From contig NC_021915.1 of the NCBI RefSeq assembly GCF_000442645.1, positions 62,001 to 126,000 on the forward strand: DNA of 64,000 nt. Direction: 5' to 3'. Under the pieces are notes generated by a model. The model was not told where the DNA came from and did not search any database. It saw nothing but the letters and a program-made list of their open reading frames with translations. Positions 24,383 through 32,582 of this stretch are shown piece after piece. The position numbers were made by a program, and so were the translations under genes. Position 1 is the first letter of the stretch. Each line of letters opens with the position of its first letter. The stretch comes from Corynebacterium maris DSM 45190 (lineage in GTDB: Bacteria; Actinomycetota; Actinomycetes; Mycobacteriales; Mycobacteriaceae).

Positions 24383-25789
24383 TTAGATAACCGGGGACTC
24401 GCCGGCGTGTTCCTGTCCGTTGACGCGGTAGAGGTGGTCGTTGACGAATTCGCCGACGCCCCAGCGGGCGAGTTCGCGTCCGTAGCCGGAGCGCCCGACG
24501 CCGCCGAAGGGCAGGCCGGCCAGCGTGACGGCGTGTTCGTTGACAAACGTCATGCCGTCCTTGAGCTGGGCCGCGACCTCGCTGGCCTTGTCCAGGTCCG
24601 CGCCCCACACGGAGCTGGACAGTCCGTAGTCGGAGTCGTTGGCGAGGCGGATGGCCTCGTCGACGTCCTTGGCCTTATAGACGATGGCGACGGGGCCGAA
24701 GATCTCGTTGCAACCGACGTCCGACTTCGGGTCGACGTCGGTGAGCAGGGCCGGTTCCATGTAGGCGCCGTCGCGGTCGATCTTCGCCCCGCCGACGCGC
24801 ACCCTGGCGTCGCCGTTTTCGCGTGCCTTCTCCAGGCGTTCGACGATCTCGTCGCGGGCCTGGATCGACGACAGCGGGCCGACGTCGGCGTTCTCGTCGT
24901 CGTAGGCGCCGACCTTGAGCTCACCGATCTTCTTCTCCAGCGTGTCCACGGTGCGGTCGTAGAAGTCCTCGAGCACGATGAGGCGCTTCGGGGCGTTGCA
25001 GGCCTGGCCGGTGTTGTACATGCGGATGGGCAGGAACTGGTCGAGCACCCAGTCGAGGTTCTCGTCGTCGATGACCAAGAAGGGGTCGTTGCCGCCGAGC
25101 TCGAGCACGGACTTCTTGTAGTTCTCGCCGGCGGTCTTGGCCACGGCGGCGCCGGCGCCCTCGGAACCGGTCAGGGAGACGCCTTGGATGCGGGGGTCGG
25201 CGACGAAGTCGTCCATCTGGGAGCCGGAGGCGTAGACGTTGAGGTAGACGTCCTTCGGCAGGCCCGCCTCTTCGAGCAGGTCCTGGCAGGCCTGGGAGGA
25301 CAGCGGGCAGATGGAGGCGTGCTTGAGCACGATCGTGTTGCCCAGCAGCAGGTTCGGGGCCGCGAAGCGGGCGACCTGGTAGTAGGGGAAGTTCCAGGGC
25401 ATGATGCCCAACAGCGGCCCCAGCGGCTCCTTGCGCACGAAGGAGCGGTGCACGCCCTGGGCGGGCAGCTGCTCGTCGGCGAGCAGCTCGTGGGCGTGCT
25501 CGGCGTACCAGCGGTAAATGTCGGAGACGATGCCGATCTCGGCCTTGGCCCAGCGGGTCAGCTTGCCCATCTCGCGGCCGATGTGGTCGGCTAATTCGTC
25601 GGCGCGCTCGTCGTAGAGGTCTGCGGTACGGCGCAGGACGGCGGCGCGTTCGTCGATGCTGGTGGCGCGCCAGTCGGAAAACGCGGCCGTCGAACGGTCG
25701 AGGATGTCGTCCCGCTCGGCGTCGGTGATGCGGGTGAAAGTCTCTTCTGATTGTCCGGTGTTCGGGTTTTCCAGTGCAAAATCGCTCAT
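24383..25789 (-). CDS. NAD(P)-dependent aldehyde dehydrogenase (succinate-semialdehyde type)
   Basis: A 468-residue aldehyde dehydrogenase with the nucleotide motif LTGSEGAGAAV, the general-base glutamate in LELGGNDP and the catalytic cysteine in NTGQACNAPKR. The shorter N-terminus and NTGQACNAPKR resemble the Sad/YneI-type succinate-semialdehyde dehydrogenases. AAAGGGG precedes the start. It lies 76 bp downstream of the PLP/FAD fusion gene on the same strand and may be the last gene of that operon, oxidising an aldehyde by-product; that coupling is inference. Confidence 0.87.
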   Translation of the reverse strand: MSDFALENPNTGQSEETFTRITDAERDDILDRSTAAFSDWRATSIDERAAVLRRTADLYDERADELADHIGREMGKLTRWAKAEIGIVSDIYRWYAEHAHELLADEQLPAQGVHRSFVRKEPLGPLLGIMPWNFPYYQVARFAAPNLLLGNTIVLKHASICPLSSQACQDLLEEAGLPKDVYLNVYASGSQMDDFVADPRIQGVSLTGSEGAGAAVAKTAGENYKKSVLELGGNDPFLVIDDENLDWVLDQFLPIRMYNTGQACNAPKRLIVLEDFYDRTVDTLEKKIGELKVGAYDDENADVGPLSSIQARDEIVERLEKARENGDARVRVGGAKIDRDGAYMEPALLTDVDPKSDVGCNEIFGPVAIVYKAKDVDEAIRLANDSDYGLSSSVWGADLDKASEVAAQLKDGMTFVNEHAVTLAGLPFGGVGRSGYGRELARWGVGEFVNDHLYRVNGQEHAGESPVI

Positions 25790-25865
25790 GGCCCCTTTGT
25801 AACCATGCAGTCAGAGCTGCGCAATGAAACCGGCGGGCGGGACGTCGCCGCCGGCCCCATTATCG

Positions 25866-28622
25866 CTACTTGTCGATCCGGTCTTGTTCCGCGTTGCCCT
25901 CGTCGTCGACGACGACGTTGGCGGCCAACGGGATCTGGTGTGAGGCGCTCTCCAGGATGTGCATGAAATACCCGGCGGTGTTCGGCACGGCGATGACATC
26001 GCCCGGGGCCAGGGACTGCGGGAAGCGCATCCGGCGACGCAGGATGACCTCGTCTTCGATGCAGTAGGCGCCGACCAGGTAACCCTCGTACTCCCCGCCC
26101 GGGGCGGGCTGGGTGCGGATCAGCAGCGGGTCGACGAGGTAGTCGTCGGAGGTGGTGCGCACCTGGGTGCGGTTGACGGCCACCCCGATCAGCGGAACCC
26201 CGTCGCTGCGTTGTTTGAGGAAGGCGACGTCCATCAGCGTCATGCCGCAGCCGTCGAGAAGCGAGCGCCCCGGCTCTAGATGCAGGCGCAGCCCGCGTTT
26301 GGTGAGCGCGGAGGCGATCGTGCCGTCGGGGTGTTCGGCGTGCAGGATCTGACCGAGCCACTCGCCACGCACCGGCGCCTGGTGAAACGGGTAGGTGTTG
26401 TTCAGCGGGTCGGCCTTCCAGGTGAACGGCTCCGTCCGCCCGGCGACCATGTCGGCGCGCAGGTCCTGGTAGCGGCGCCACTGCTGCGCGTCGTCGAGGT
26501 AGCTCATCGGCACCCCGCCGCCGAGGTCAATGAACTCGATCGTCTCGTGGGTCGGGCGCAGCCCGTCGATCAGCCCCATCGCCTCGGTCAGGGCGGTGAC
26601 CCGGTCGTCGGCGCCGTAGCCGTGCAGATGCACGTGCACGCCAACGACGTCGACATCGTCGACGGTCTCGGCCAAAGCCTCGGCCCAGACGCCGGATAAC
26701 TCGCCGAAGCGGGTCGGCGGCAACGACCGCGGATCCGGCGCCAGGCGCGGCGCGACCCGGGCCCGGCGGCCCGCCTCACCCGCCACGGAGGAGATGCGGT
26801 GCAGCTCGGCGACGGTGTCCGCGGAGATCGCCACCCCGTTGTCCACCGCCAGGCGCAGCAGCTCGTCGGGCTTGATGGCGGCGCTGAGGATCAGCCGCTC
26901 GCCCGGCATCCCGGCCTCCAGGGTTTGGGCGAGTTCGCGGTGGCTGGCCACGTCCACCCCGTGACCGGCGTCGCGGGCGGTGTCGACGAACGCCAAGGCC
27001 TTATTCGCCTTGCGCGCATAAAAGACCCGCAGATCTACCCCGGCGGCGGTGCCCGCGTCGACGAGTTCGGCGGCGTTGCGGCGCATCGCGGCGGTGTGCA
27101 GCACGTTGACGGGGCTGCCGAAACGCTCCAGCAGGTCCCGGGCGCGGGCGGGGTCTTGGCTGAGCTCGCGCGCCCACGGCTCCAGGCGGGCGGTCATCGG
27201 CGGGGTGCCGTGCACCGCCGTGTCCGGGCCGTGCTCGGCCATCACCCGGCGCGCCCAGGTGGGGATCACGTCGTGCAGCGTGCGCGAGAGCGTGTCGTTG
27301 CCGAGCACGACTTCTTCGGTCATGCGGCCGACGGCGGCGATGTGTCGTTGGCCGACTAGCGTCGCGTCGGGTTCCACCGCCAGCGACTGGGTGCCGGGCC
27401 ACAGCTGTGCCACGCCGGATTGCACCAGCGCGTGTTCGAGGGTGCCGGGCAGCACCCGTGGCGGGGCGAGCACGGCGTCGATGATCGTGTCGGCGTCTTC
27501 GGGCGGGGCGCCGGCGGCCAGGTGGGTCAGCGTGACCACGCCCGCCTCAATGAGTGCGAGCAGGCGCGCGGAGTTGATCTGCGGCGGGCCGAAAGCCAGG
27601 CGCTCTAAGCGGGCGGCCAGCTCGGTGAAGCCGTCGAAGCGCAGGCGTCCGCCGTAGGAGGCGATCTCGACGATTTCCGGGTACAGCTCCCGCCACGCCA
27701 GGCCGGCGCCGATGCGGGCGGAGCGTTCGCCGCGCAGTCCGCTGCGCAGCATCTCGTCCTGCGGGCCCACGGAGTCTTCGCCGGCCAGCACGGCGTCGAT
27801 CTCTTCTCGGGTGACGTGCTCGTCGGCGAAGGTGAGCGCGACGTCGCCGAGCACCGCCAGCAGCTCGGCGGTCGTCTCCGCGGCGAGGATGCGCGGGCGC
27901 GCCGGGGCCACGATCTGGGCGGTCTCCTCGGCCGTCGGCGGGTCGGGCTTGACCTCCATGAGGCGCCCGGAGCGGGTGTACGGCACGATCGCGGCGGGTT
28001 CTTGGCCGCTGGGCACGTACTCCAGGAAGCCGTCGGCGCCTTCGGTGAAGCGCCCGCCGCGGCCCAGGGTCAGGGCGAGGGCCGCGTCGAGGAACGTCAA
28101 CGACGCCCCGCGCACCGCGACGGTGGAACCGGCGACGATGTCCTCCAGATTGGCCATCGGGTAGGGCGAGATCGCCTCGGGCAGCGCGCCGGGCCAGTCG
28201 TCGGCGTGCCCGGTGGCGATGAGCACCTCGTCGTAGCGGCGGGCGTCGATGAGCCAGCCGCCCTGAGCGCCGGGTTCCACGGACTCGACGCGGGCGTTGA
28301 TGTGGTGGACGCCGTCGAGGGCAGCCCAGCTGTCGCGCAGGAACTCGCCGACGAGCCGGCGCGGCGGGAACTGCGCCAGCGGCTGGGCTTCGCCGCGGGC
28401 GGCGCGCCAGTCGTCGAAAGTGCCGATGCCACTGCGGATGATCGCGGAGCGGACGTTGACCAGCCAGTAGTCCGGCTGATCCCCGTCGTAGGGGCCGGGG
28501 CGGACGTCGTCGTAGACGTCGAGGGCGAGGTCGACGCCGCGCTCACGGGCCAGCCGGGTCAGTTCTTCGGCGGCCCACAGGCCGCGGGGCCCGCCTCCGA
28601 CGATGGCGACAGTCAACGTCAT
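25866..28622 (-). CDS. Fusion of FAD/NAD(P)-binding protein and fold-type III PLP decarboxylase (Y4yA-like)
   Basis: A 918-residue two-part protein. Residues 1 to about 475 form an FAD/NAD(P)-binding module: the dinucleotide motif AIVGGGPRGLWAAEEL at 6-21, an NVRSA segment near 56 and the IATGHADDWPG motif near 135. Residues about 476-918 form an alanine-racemase/ornithine-decarboxylase-type PLP enzyme: likely PLP lysine Lys538 in ARKANKA, HVHLHGYG, DLGGGVP and the EPGRSLLDGCG phosphate/dimer motifs. The second half resembles Y4yA-family PLP enzymes. The ATG overlaps the stop of the SbnA-like gene (ATGA), so the two are coupled. The presumed job is oxidation and decarboxylation of the SbnA-like product; no substrate can be read from the sequence. 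Confidence 0.82.
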   Translation of the reverse strand: MTLTVAIVGGGPRGLWAAEELTRLARERGVDLALDVYDDVRPGPYDGDQPDYWLVNVRSAIIRSGIGTFDDWRAARGEAQPLAQFPPRRLVGEFLRDSWAALDGVHHINARVESVEPGAQGGWLIDARRYDEVLIATGHADDWPGALPEAISPYPMANLEDIVAGSTVAVRGASLTFLDAALALTLGRGGRFTEGADGFLEYVPSGQEPAAIVPYTRSGRLMEVKPDPPTAEETAQIVAPARPRILAAETTAELLAVLGDVALTFADEHVTREEIDAVLAGEDSVGPQDEMLRSGLRGERSARIGAGLAWRELYPEIVEIASYGGRLRFDGFTELAARLERLAFGPPQINSARLLALIEAGVVTLTHLAAGAPPEDADTIIDAVLAPPRVLPGTLEHALVQSGVAQLWPGTQSLAVEPDATLVGQRHIAAVGRMTEEVVLGNDTLSRTLHDVIPTWARRVMAEHGPDTAVHGTPPMTARLEPWARELSQDPARARDLLERFGSPVNVLHTAAMRRNAAELVDAGTAAGVDLRVFYARKANKALAFVDTARDAGHGVDVASHRELAQTLEAGMPGERLILSAAIKPDELLRLAVDNGVAISADTVAELHRISSVAGEAGRRARVAPRLAPDPRSLPPTRFGELSGVWAEALAETVDDVDVVGVHVHLHGYGADDRVTALTEAMGLIDGLRPTHETIEFIDLGGGVPMSYLDDAQQWRRYQDLRADMVAGRTEPFTWKADPLNNTYPFHQAPVRGEWLGQILHAEHPDGTIASALTKRGLRLHLEPGRSLLDGCGMTLMDVAFLKQRSDGVPLIGVAVNRTQVRTTSDDYLVDPLLIRTQPAPGGEYEGYLVGAYCIEDEVILRRRMRFPQSLAPGDVIAVPNTAGYFMHILESASHQIPLAANVVVDDEGNAEQDRIDK

Positions 28623-29620
28623 TGCATGATCCTTTCGTTGAGCTGGGGAAGTTCGACGCCGAGGGTGGCGCACACCCACTCGTCGCTGTAGACGGTGTCC
28701 AGGTAGGGGCGGCCGTCGTCGTGGAAGATCAGCACGGCGGTCTCCCCGGGGGCCATGCGGGGCGCGAACTGCTCGAAGGCGGCGACGACCGCCCCGCCGG
28801 AGGCGCCCGGGAGGATGGCCTCGGTGCGCGCCAGGCGGCGGGCGCCGATGATGGCGTCGAGCGCCTCGACGCGCACGATCTCGTCGGGGTGCACCGCATG
28901 GGAGAGCTCGGTGGCCACGCCCGCGCCGTAACCGGGCAGCACCCGGTCGCCGCGCTCGCCGCCGAAGAGGGCGGAGCCGACCGCGTCGACCGCGATGACG
29001 GTGGTGTCCATGCCACGGTCGGCGAGGTAGCGCTGGCAGCCGCCGAGGGTGCCGGTCGTGCTCACCGCCACGAACAGGTAGTCAGGGGCGGCGTCGAGCG
29101 TGGCGACGATCTCCGCCATCGTCCCCTCGTCGTGGGCGCGGAAGGCGGCCTGGTTGGAGTACTGGTCGAAGTTCACCGCCCCGCCGAGTTCCTCGATCAG
29201 CTCCGCCACGCGGGCCCGGCGGGCGATGAGCCAGTCGCCGGTCTCCGGGTCGGGGTCGGTGACCATGTGCACCGTCGTGCCGAGTGCGCGCATGTAGGTG
29301 GCCGTGGCGGAGTTGACGCGCGGGTCGACCACGCAGTGGAAGTCCCACCCGCCGACGACGGCCTGGCGGGCCAGCGCCACGCCCAGGTTGCCGGAACTCG
29401 ACTCCACCGCGACGGCGCCGGGGCCCAGCAGGCCGGCCCGGCGGGCGTCTTCGACCATCGCCGTGGCCGTGCGGTCCTTGGCGCTGCCGCCGGGGTTGAA
29501 GCTCTCCAGTTTTGCGTAGGCGTGGACGCCACTGTCGGCGCCCAGATCTTTCAGGGCCACCAGCGGGGTCCTGCCCGTGGCGTCCATGATGCTGTCACAG
29601 ACATATGAGTTATTGGGCAT
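28619..29620 (-). CDS. SbnA-like cysteine-synthase family enzyme
   Basis: A 333-residue fold-type II PLP enzyme. The lysine motif NPGGSAKDR, the phosphate loop ESSSGNLGVA, VSTTGTLGG and DGRPYLDTVYSD closely resemble SbnA, which joins O-phosphoserine and glutamate to N-(2-amino-2-carboxyethyl)-glutamate on the route to 2,3-diaminopropionate. They differ from the TSGNTG of ordinary CysK. ATG 29620 is preferred over an in-frame GTG at 29629 because TATCGT lies at -13 to -8 and no ribosome binding site is seen, which suggests a leaderless mRNA. The stop overlaps the fusion gene downstream. Confidence 0.83.
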   Translation of the reverse strand: MPNNSYVCDSIMDATGRTPLVALKDLGADSGVHAYAKLESFNPGGSAKDRTATAMVEDARRAGLLGPGAVAVESSSGNLGVALARQAVVGGWDFHCVVDPRVNSATATYMRALGTTVHMVTDPDPETGDWLIARRARVAELIEELGGAVNFDQYSNQAAFRAHDEGTMAEIVATLDAAPDYLFVAVSTTGTLGGCQRYLADRGMDTTVIAVDAVGSALFGGERGDRVLPGYGAGVATELSHAVHPDEIVRVEALDAIIGARRLARTEAILPGASGGAVVAAFEQFAPRMAPGETAVLIFHDDGRPYLDTVYSDEWVCATLGVELPQLNERIMQ

Positions 29621-29627
29621 GAATGCC

Positions 29628-29633
29628 ACGATA
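29628..29633 (-). promoter_or_regulatory. Candidate -10 element of the SbnA-like operon
   Basis: TATCGT on the minus strand lies at -13 to -8 from the ATG at 29620 and fits TANNNT. No iron box of the DtxR type was seen nearby, so iron control of this cluster is not supported. Confidence 0.45.
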
Positions 29634-29992
29634 GCTTTGTGTTTCCCGCCGTGACGGCGATTGTGGGCGTGATGTCCTGAAGGGCCAGCTCAGAGGGCCG
29701 TGAAGGGCGGGCGTGCGCTGGTCCGGGCATGTGCTGCGGGGTGCGCGCGGGTCGCCCACGGATGTCGACGCCCGGAGGTGCTCTGGTCCAGCCGCGGGTG
29801 GGGTCAGACTCCGGCAGGGCTGAGAGAACCGCTGGTGAGAGGGTTTTAAAAAAGAATAAAAAAGATGTAAAACAATAAAAATCGACTCCCGTCGGGAGTC
29901 GATTGTTTAGGCCTTCCCAGAGTCTCTGGCAGGCGACTCGGGGAGCTTTCCCGCCGCTTCTCGTCGACACGCAGGGCGGGGAAGCGGGCGGG
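29634..29992. other. Intergenic region between the SbnA-like and POT transporter genes
   Basis: About 360 bp. The part next to 29634 holds the promoter of the SbnA-like operon. The part near 29845-29904 is A-rich and contains the terminator of the POT gene. No protein-coding frame with a credible composition was found. Confidence 0.6.
29846..29904 (-). terminator. Rho-independent terminator of the POT transporter gene
   Basis: AATCGACTCCC (29880-29890) and GGGAGTCGATT (29894-29904) form an 11-bp stem with a three-base loop. Read on the minus strand it is followed by TTTTATTGTTTT and further T runs. It lies about 90 bp past the stop at 29993. Confidence 0.88.
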
Positions 29993-31471
29993 TCAGCGCA
30001 CGTCGACGAACTTGTTCAGCACCCAGTTCTTCAGGGCGATGATGATCAGGCCCACGACGATGGCGGCGACGCCGACGGTGATGAAGAAGCTGCGCTCGGC
30101 GTCCGCGCTGGTCGGGTCGTAGAACCCGCCGAGGGTGCCGGACAGCGCGGTGCCCATCGACAGCGACATCAGCCACACCGCCATCATGCGGGACTGGAAC
30201 GCGTCCGGGGCGACCTTGGTGGCCAGGGAGTTGCCCACCGGCGACAGCATGAGCTCACCCATCGTGAACAGGAAGAGGATCCACACGATCACCAACAGCG
30301 GCGTGGAGTTCTCCGCCCCGCCGGCGAAGGGCAGGAAGAAGAACAGGGAGACGCCGATGATGATGCTCGCAATGCCGAACTTCACCGGCGAGGACGGCTG
30401 GCGCTTGCCCAGCTTGGTCCACAGTGCGGCGAACACCCCGGAGAAGATGATGATGAACACCGGGTTGAAGGAGGTCACCTGTCCCGGAGTCAGCGTCAGG
30501 CCGAAGAAGTCCAGGTTGGTGCGCTGGTCCGCGTACACGGCCAGCACGGTGAACTGCGACTGGAAGATGGCGAAGAACACCACGGAGACCAGCAGCATCG
30601 GCAGGTAGCCGATGATGCGGGACTTCTCGGTCGCGCTGGTCAGCGGGGAGGAATGCATCTGCCACAGCAGGGTCACCGCCGCGATCAGCGCGATGACCGC
30701 GATGATGTTCGACAACCACTCCAGGCGCACCACGCCGGTGGCGATCAAGGCGACGATGACGGCGGCGGCGACCAAGGCGCCGACGGCCCACCGCAGGTAC
30801 TGCGAACGCGGCAGCGGGTTGGGCGCCTCGCCGCCGGCGGCCGCGATCGTGGTCTTCCGGCCCGCGGTGTACTGGATCAGGCCGATGGCCATGCCCACGG
30901 CCGCGGCGCCGAAGCCCCAATGGAAGTTCTGCCAGCCCCAAAGCCAGCCGGAGATGATCGGGCCGAGCAGCCCGCCGATGTTGATAGCCATGTAGAAGAT
31001 GGAGAAACCGGCGTCGCGGCGCGGATCCTGCTTCGAGTACAGCTGGCCGAGCACCACCTGCGAGGCGGTTTTCACGCCGCCGGAGCCGACGGCGATGGCG
31101 ACCAGGCCGATGGCCAGGCCCGGGTAGCCGGGGATCAGGGCCAGGGCGATGTGCCCGAACATGACCAGGATCGCCGAGTAGAACAGCGTGCGCTCCGAAC
31201 CCAGGATGCGGTCGGAGACAAACGACGCGATCAGCGCGGTCATGTACACGAAGCCGCCGTAGGCGCCGACGATGGACAGGGCCGCGCCCTGATCCATGCC
31301 CAGGCCGCCGTCGGTGACCGAGTAGTACAGGTAGAAAGCCAGCAGCGACTGCATGCCGTAGAAGCTGAAACGCTCCCACAGCTCGATGCCGAAGAGGTTG
31401 GCTAGGCCCCAGGGTTGGCCCAAGAAGGTGCGCTCTGTGGGTGGGAGCGCCGTGGTGGAGGGAGTTGTCAT
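29993..31471 (-). CDS. Proton-dependent oligopeptide transporter (POT/PTR2 family)
   Basis: A 492-residue membrane protein with 12-14 hydrophobic segments. The N-terminal E..ERFSFYGMQSLLAFYL motif (ExxERFxYYG type) is the proton-coupling signature of the family, and GSGGVKTASQVVLGQLY plus FSIFYMAINIGGLLGPIISG are the second PTR2 signature. It probably imports di- and tripeptides. It has its own terminator and so is not in one transcript with the SbnA-like cluster behind it, though a transport role for that cluster cannot be excluded. The ATG at 31471 gives the usual short cytoplasmic N-terminus. Confidence 0.9.
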   Translation of the reverse strand: MTTPSTTALPPTERTFLGQPWGLANLFGIELWERFSFYGMQSLLAFYLYYSVTDGGLGMDQGAALSIVGAYGGFVYMTALIASFVSDRILGSERTLFYSAILVMFGHIALALIPGYPGLAIGLVAIAVGSGGVKTASQVVLGQLYSKQDPRRDAGFSIFYMAINIGGLLGPIISGWLWGWQNFHWGFGAAAVGMAIGLIQYTAGRKTTIAAAGGEAPNPLPRSQYLRWAVGALVAAAVIVALIATGVVRLEWLSNIIAVIALIAAVTLLWQMHSSPLTSATEKSRIIGYLPMLLVSVVFFAIFQSQFTVLAVYADQRTNLDFFGLTLTPGQVTSFNPVFIIIFSGVFAALWTKLGKRQPSSPVKFGIASIIIGVSLFFFLPFAGGAENSTPLLVIVWILFLFTMGELMLSPVGNSLATKVAPDAFQSRMMAVWLMSLSMGTALSGTLGGFYDPTSADAERSFFITVGVAAIVVGLIIIALKNWVLNKFVDVR

Positions 31472-31644
31472 GAGGGTAATTGTGCCCCTGTCTCTGGAGT
31501 GATTCGAAATGATGCTGCCCAGCTGAGCGGTTGCGGGCAAAGTGCACGGGGTTGAATGCCGACGGGCGGGCTCACTCCGAGACCCTGGTCAGCAGTGGTG
31601 AATGGGCCGGGACTACACCCGTGCGGGGGAAGATTGAAAAATTC

Positions 31645-31662
31645 ACTAGACAGGTGTCTAGT
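31645..31662. promoter_or_regulatory. TetR-type operator in front of the P450 operon
   Basis: ACTAGACAGGTGTCTAGT has two perfect 8-base arms and a two-base centre, the usual form of a TetR-family operator. It lies 47-65 bp upstream of the SDR start at 31710. A TetR gene stands at the far end of the gene group (39682-40254) and is the likely binder. Confidence 0.65.
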
Positions 31663-31709
31663 CGACGGGCAGGATGTGTTTCACCACACAGGAATCCGAA
31701 AGGAATGGC

Positions 31710-32540
31710 ATGAATCTCACCTCGACCCCCGCCCTTCAGGGCAAGATCGCCGTCGTCACCGGAGCTGGCTCCGGCATGGGCCTGGCCACCGTCCGGGCCT
31801 TCCTCCGCGAGGGCGCCACCGTCTACGCCCTGGATATCTCGCAGGACAACCTCGACCGGGAACTCGGGTCGGAGGACGACGTCACCCTCATCGCCCTGGA
31901 CATCGCCGACTCCGCGGCCGTCAACGACGCCTTCACCCGCGTGCGCGATGATCACGGCCGACTGGACGCGCTGGTTAACGCCGCGGGCGTGAGTACCCCC
32001 AACCGCCGCGCCACCGAATGGGTCGACGACATCAATCATCGGATGACCGACGCGATGAAAAAGGGCGAAGAGTTCGCGCCGGAGTTTCTCACCGACATCC
32101 CCGACGAAGACTTCGATCGGGTGATGAAGATCAACCTCTACGGCGCCTTCTACGCCATCCGCGCGGCCACGCCCCTGCTCAAGGCCGCCGGCGGGGGAGC
32201 GGTGACTAACTTCGCTTCGGTCGCGGGTTTTCTTGCCCTGCCCATGCCCTCCTACTACCCGGCCTCGAAGGCCGCCGTCGTCGGCATGACCCGCGCCTTG
32301 GCCGGCGAACTGGCCCCCTTCCACATCCGCGTCAACGCGCTGGCCCCGGCCGGCATCAACACCGGGATGCTCACCCAGTCCGGCGACGACCACGTGCAGG
32401 CGCTGCTGGCCCTGCAGCCGCTCAAGCGCCTCGCCGAGCCGGAAGAGGTAGCCGAAACCCTCGTCTTCCTGTCCTCCGCCGCTGGCGCCCACTACACCGG
32501 CCAGGTCCTCTCGCCCTCCGGCGGCGCCCACCTCGCCTGA
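31710..32540 (+). CDS. Short-chain dehydrogenase/reductase in the P450 operon
   Basis: A 276-residue classical SDR with TGAGSGMG (cofactor), NAAG, a catalytic Ser in NFASVAG and YYPASK (Tyr, Lys). An insertion of about 25 residues after NAAGVST (RRATEWVDDINHRMTDAMKKG) precedes the active-site helix. GAAAGG lies upstream of the ATG at 31710, which decides this start over an upstream frame. As first gene behind the TetR-like operator it probably oxidises an alcohol made by the P450s downstream. Confidence 0.87.
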   Translation: MNLTSTPALQGKIAVVTGAGSGMGLATVRAFLREGATVYALDISQDNLDRELGSEDDVTLIALDIADSAAVNDAFTRVRDDHGRLDALVNAAGVSTPNRRATEWVDDINHRMTDAMKKGEEFAPEFLTDIPDEDFDRVMKINLYGAFYAIRAATPLLKAAGGGAVTNFASVAGFLALPMPSYYPASKAAVVGMTRALAGELAPFHIRVNALAPAGINTGMLTQSGDDHVQALLALQPLKRLAEPEEVAETLVFLSSAAGAHYTGQVLSPSGGAHLA

Positions 32541-32582
32541 CCGCCCCACAACACCGCAACGACGAAAGAAGGAAACAACACC

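Noticed and set aside
24383..31471. Iron-regulated siderophore biosynthesis cluster
   Set aside because: No DtxR-like box, no synthetase and no siderophore exporter were seen; only the SbnA-like and decarboxylase-like parts agree, so only the biochemical similarity is claimed.
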